Shown: positions 7,595 to 9,509 of the stretch, in pieces | Numbering within the stretch: position 1 is the first letter of the stretch | Layout: every line of letters starts with the position of its first letter | The notes under the pieces: model-generated | Database searches by the model: none | What the model was told of the DNA's origin: nothing | Seen by the model: the letters and a program-made list of their open reading frames with translations, nothing else | DNA from: Campylobacterales bacterium | Lineage (GTDB): Bacteria; Campylobacterota; Campylobacteria; Campylobacterales; Hydrogenimonadaceae | Assembly: GCA_027065635.1 (NCBI GenBank) | Contig: JAMONQ010000110.1 | Span: 1-9,509, forward strand | DNA length: 9,509 nucleotides | Direction: 5' to 3' | Program-made: the position numbers and the translations under genes

Positions 7595-8471
7595 GATAGA
7601 GAAGCTCGAAAAAGAGTGGCGCAGATACAAAAGCAAAAAAAGAGCGCCATTGTTGATTGCGCTTTCTGTAGCAATATTTTTTGCAGGCGGATATCTCGCG
7701 CTTCAAAATAGCGGTACTACGTTTGACGCCCTCGATGTTAAAAACGAGTATTTGAAAAAAAGCGGTGACGAGGCGCCAAAGAACCACTCTGCAAAAGATA
7801 TATACGAGAGCGAAAGAGACTCTCTCAACGAGTCGGAAGAGAAAACAGAAAATATTACTCGGGCAGAGAGTACAATCGTTCAGAAAGAGAAACCCTCTTC
7901 AGCAGACACGCCAAAGCAGCCCCTGGTACCTGAAGAGAGCGAGAAATCGGTCGTTTTGAATCCTGACACCGACTTTCTCGACTCAATCTCTTCGACAAAG
8001 AGTAACAACAAGCCGCAAAAGCATGCGAAAGCCGCAGAGAGTGTAAAGCATGAGAGAGTTTCAAAAAAAGCTGCTCCCGTTAAAAAGAGCGACGATACGC
8101 AAAACGGCGAGAAAATGGCTGCTAATGAAGATGAAAACGTGAAAGTGTCGACCCTTCAAATCAAGTCGTCGAAAACAAACAATACGCTCGAGTATCTTAT
8201 CGGAAGGTTCAATGAAAAAAGAGATCCCAAACTTGCCTCCTATATAGCGCAAAGCTACTATAAAAAAGGGAACTACAACGAAGCGGCAAGATGGAGTGTG
8301 ATAGCGAACTCCCTTGATCCTTCAAGTGAAGAGAGCTGGCTCACATTCGCCAGATCCAAAGCGAAAATGGGCCAGAAAGAGGACGCTATAAAAGCGTTGA
8401 AGGTCTACCTCAACCAGTACAGCTCCAAAAAAGTGAAATCTTTTCTGCACTCTCTGGAGGCCGGTCGATGA
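7587..8471 (+). CDS. MshN-like membrane-anchored TPR protein
   Basis: The 294-residue protein has a basic cytoplasmic N-terminus (1-19), one membrane helix (about 20-39, APLLIALSVAIFFAGGYLAL), a long hydrophilic Ser/Lys/Glu-rich stretch (about 45-195) with little predicted structure, and a C-terminal helical region (199-294) with two recognisable TPR units (about 213-245 and 246-280; SYYKKGNYNEAARWSVIANS and SKAKMGQKEDAIKALKVYL). This anchor-spacer-TPR layout matches MshN and, in topology, TonB and GspC-type proteins that reach across the periplasm. Position after the ExeA/MshM ATPase repeats the mshM-mshN order. It may couple the cytoplasmic ATPase to the secretin or cell wall. The start ATG lies inside the previous gene, and the stop overlaps the next start. 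The spacer composition differs clearly from its neighbours and is expected to vary among relatives. Confidence 0.72.
   Translation: MHEIEKLEKEWRRYKSKKRAPLLIALSVAIFFAGGYLALQNSGTTFDALDVKNEYLKKSGDEAPKNHSAKDIYESERDSLNESEEKTENITRAESTIVQKEKPSSADTPKQPLVPEESEKSVVLNPDTDFLDSISSTKSNNKPQKHAKAAESVKHERVSKKAAPVKKSDDTQNGEKMAANEDENVKVSTLQIKSSKTNNTLEYLIGRFNEKRDPKLASYIAQSYYKKGNYNEAARWSVIANSLDPSSEESWLTFARSKAKMGQKEDAIKALKVYLNQYSSKKVKSFLHSLEAGR
8456..8460 (+). promoter_or_regulatory. Strong ribosome binding site inside the MshN-like gene
   Basis: A full GGAGG lies seven bases before the ATG at 8468. It is the best Shine-Dalgarno match in this operon; most neighbouring starts have weak sites, so this gene may be translated more strongly or independently of its upstream neighbour. 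Confidence 0.6.
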
Positions 8472-9016
8472 AAAAGATCCTTGTACTTTTGGTATTTATC
8501 GCCTCTTTTGCCGCCGCTTCGGATATGGAAAGACTATACGGACTTTATCAGGATAAAAAGTACAAAGCGGCCTGCCGGCTCGGTCTTAGAATGTTCAACT
8601 CATACAAAAAAGACCCCAAGTTTCTCATGCTGTATGGTTTTTCATGCCTGAAAGCGGACTATATCGATCGCCTTGCCGTTCCGATGACAGGGCTAAGAGC
8701 TACCAAAACCGAAAGAGCCAACGCCAGCTATTTTGCCACGATACTTCTGCAAAAGAAGCTCTTGTACCACGCACTTATAGACAACGTGGACATTTCAAAC
8801 CTCACACTTCCAAAAACAGACTATATCCTCTCTGAAGTGTTTGACCTTTTTACCAAAAAACGATATAAAAAGATCGACGATAAATACTACTTCGTATCGA
8901 CACAAAAGCCCGACCTGATCTATGTCCTTTATATAGAGAAAGATGGAAAGATCAACAAGATGGTTATCGAAGAGAGGCTTGACAACCACATCATAAAAGC
9001 ACACAGGTATTGGTAA
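8468..9016 (+). CDS. Exported TPR-like protein of unknown function in the secretion operon
   Basis: I do not recognise a characterised family. The 182-residue product starts with a good signal peptide (KKILVLLVFIASFAAA, cleavage near 17-18), so it should act in the periplasm. Residues 20-100 look like short antiparallel helix pairs of TPR type (YGLYQDKKYKAACRLGLRMF, then FLMLYGFSCLKADYIDRL). Cys36 and Cys60 are the only cysteines and fall in two adjacent helices, so a disulfide is possible. The C-terminal 60 residues look beta-rich (KYYFVSTQ, DLIYVLYIEKDGKINKMVI) and may form a separate small domain. The gene sits between the mshN-like and mshE-like genes, where the Vibrio MSHA locus has none; the Campylobacter cts locus also has a small gene between ctsP and ctsE. 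A structural or assembly role in the same machine is likely from the operon position but not shown. Confidence 0.8.
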   Translation: MKKILVLLVFIASFAAASDMERLYGLYQDKKYKAACRLGLRMFNSYKKDPKFLMLYGFSCLKADYIDRLAVPMTGLRATKTERANASYFATILLQKKLLYHALIDNVDISNLTLPKTDYILSEVFDLFTKKRYKKIDDKYYFVSTQKPDLIYVLYIEKDGKINKMVIEERLDNHIIKAHRYW

Positions 9017-9509
9017 ATGAGTAAAATAATAGAACTCCTGATCAAAACCGGACTCGTCACAAAAGAGCAGATAGCGGATCTACTAAAGAGCAAGAAAGAG
9101 AAAAAAATTACACTAAAAGCTCTCATGCAGCATCAGCTGGTAAAACCGGAGCAGGTATACAAGCTGGTTGCCGATGAGATCAGAAAGGGTACCCTCTCCA
9201 TCGAAATGCTGGAGAAGGAGGCGGTTTCGATAAATATCGACAAGGTTCTAAGACACCTTGCCGAACTGATGAAAATGGATTATGTAAACCTGGACGAAGT
9301 CGATATAGACCTCAGGCTGGTCGGCAAACTTCCGATGCAAAAGCTCGAAAGGATCGGAGCGCTTCCTATCCGGGAGAGCGATCTTAACGTACTGGTTGCC
9401 TTCAAGGATCCTTTCGACTTCAGTGCGCAAGAGGCCATGCAGCGCGTTTTCCCCAAAAAACCGATCAGCGCTGCCGTAGCCAGGCCGAGCCAGATCGAGT
9501 ATCACATCA
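9017..9509 (+). CDS. mshE: GspE/PilB/MshE-type secretion ATPase, N-terminal part
   Basis: The frame runs off the window after 164 residues, before the ATPase core. What is visible is the N-terminal T2SSE_N/MshEN region. Residues 2-55 are two related helical repeats (LIKTGLVTKEQIADLLKSK and LMQHQLVKPEQVYKLVADE). About 72-164 is the second small domain: LRHLAELMKMDYVNLDEVDI, VGKLPMQKLERIGALPI, then LNVLVAFKDPFDF, matching the usual pattern of GspE and PilB N-termini. These hexameric ATPases power pilus or pseudopilus extension, and their N-terminal domain docks on GspL- or PilM-like proteins such as the product of the gene at 2639. The start ATG directly follows the previous stop (TAA). Vibrio MshE binds cyclic di-GMP through paired RLGxxLxxxGLxxxxQ-type motifs; the RLG and final Gln positions are not conserved here. 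Symbol by gene order; ctsE-like is equally apt. Confidence 0.85.
   Translation, partial: MSKIIELLIKTGLVTKEQIADLLKSKKEKKITLKALMQHQLVKPEQVYKLVADEIRKGTLSIEMLEKEAVSINIDKVLRHLAELMKMDYVNLDEVDIDLRLVGKLPMQKLERIGALPIRESDLNVLVAFKDPFDFSAQEAMQRVFPKKPISAAVARPSQIEYHI

Noticed and set aside
7765..7959. A 64-codon plus-strand frame inside the MshN-like gene
   Set aside because: It overlaps the low-complexity spacer in another frame, is rich in Arg, Gln and Ser by frame shift, and lacks a ribosome site.
1..9509. tRNA or rRNA genes, CRISPR arrays, insertion sequences, attachment sites
   Set aside because: Scanning by eye found no cloverleaf-like sequence with conserved arms, no regularly spaced repeats, no transposase-like product and no long flanking repeats. 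Almost all bases are in coding sequence.

Overview
The window suggests a chromosomal segment from a member of the Campylobacterota (the former Epsilonproteobacteria), probably a free-living mesophilic or thermophilic lineage of the Sulfurimonas/Sulfurovum/Hydrogenimonas kind rather than Campylobacter or Helicobacter. The reasons are the hslV-hslU-era order seen in Campylobacter and Helicobacter, an HslU and Era of that flavour (GSTGVGKT Walker A, degenerate Era G4 motif), and the MSHA/Cts-type secretin cluster. Base composition looks mid-range (neither very AT- nor GC-rich), so genus cannot be settled by eye. All genes are on the + strand and coding density is very high.

Region 1 (1-2523) is a housekeeping operon: the 3' end of hslV (peptidase of the HslVU protease), complete hslU (its ATPase unfoldase) and era (ribosome-assembly GTPase). 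The genes overlap, so translation is probably coupled. A hairpin followed by seven T residues just after the era stop looks like the operon's terminator.

Region 2 (2524-2638) is the only real intergenic space. It holds the terminator, a TTAAAC/GTTTAA inverted repeat, a repeated GGCGTTT word and an AT-rich stretch with TATACT/TATAAA boxes. It is the likely promoter region for the next operon.

Region 3 (2639-9509, continuing past the window edge) is a tightly packed operon for an envelope-spanning type IV pilus / type II secretion / DNA-uptake machine. In order: a GspL/MshI-like protein (PilM-like cytoplasmic domain fused to a PilN-like membrane and periplasmic part), a PilO/GspM/MshJ-like protein, a PilP/GspC/MshK-like periplasmic protein, the outer-membrane secretin (MshL type), an ExeA/MshM-type AAA ATPase, an MshN-like membrane-anchored TPR protein, an exported protein of unknown function, and the N-terminal part of a GspE/PilB/MshE-type secretion ATPase. 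The order I-J-K-L-M-N-(x)-E matches the Vibrio MSHA pilus locus with one extra gene, and also resembles the Campylobacter cts transformation genes (secretin CtsD, CtsP, CtsE, CtsF). The inner-membrane alignment subcomplex (first three proteins) would link the motor ATPase to the secretin; the ATPase and TPR proteins would help assemble or anchor it across the cell wall. No pilin, prepilin peptidase, platform protein or retraction ATPase is inside the window, so whether the product is an adhesive pilus, a secretion pseudopilus or a DNA-uptake pilus cannot be decided here.
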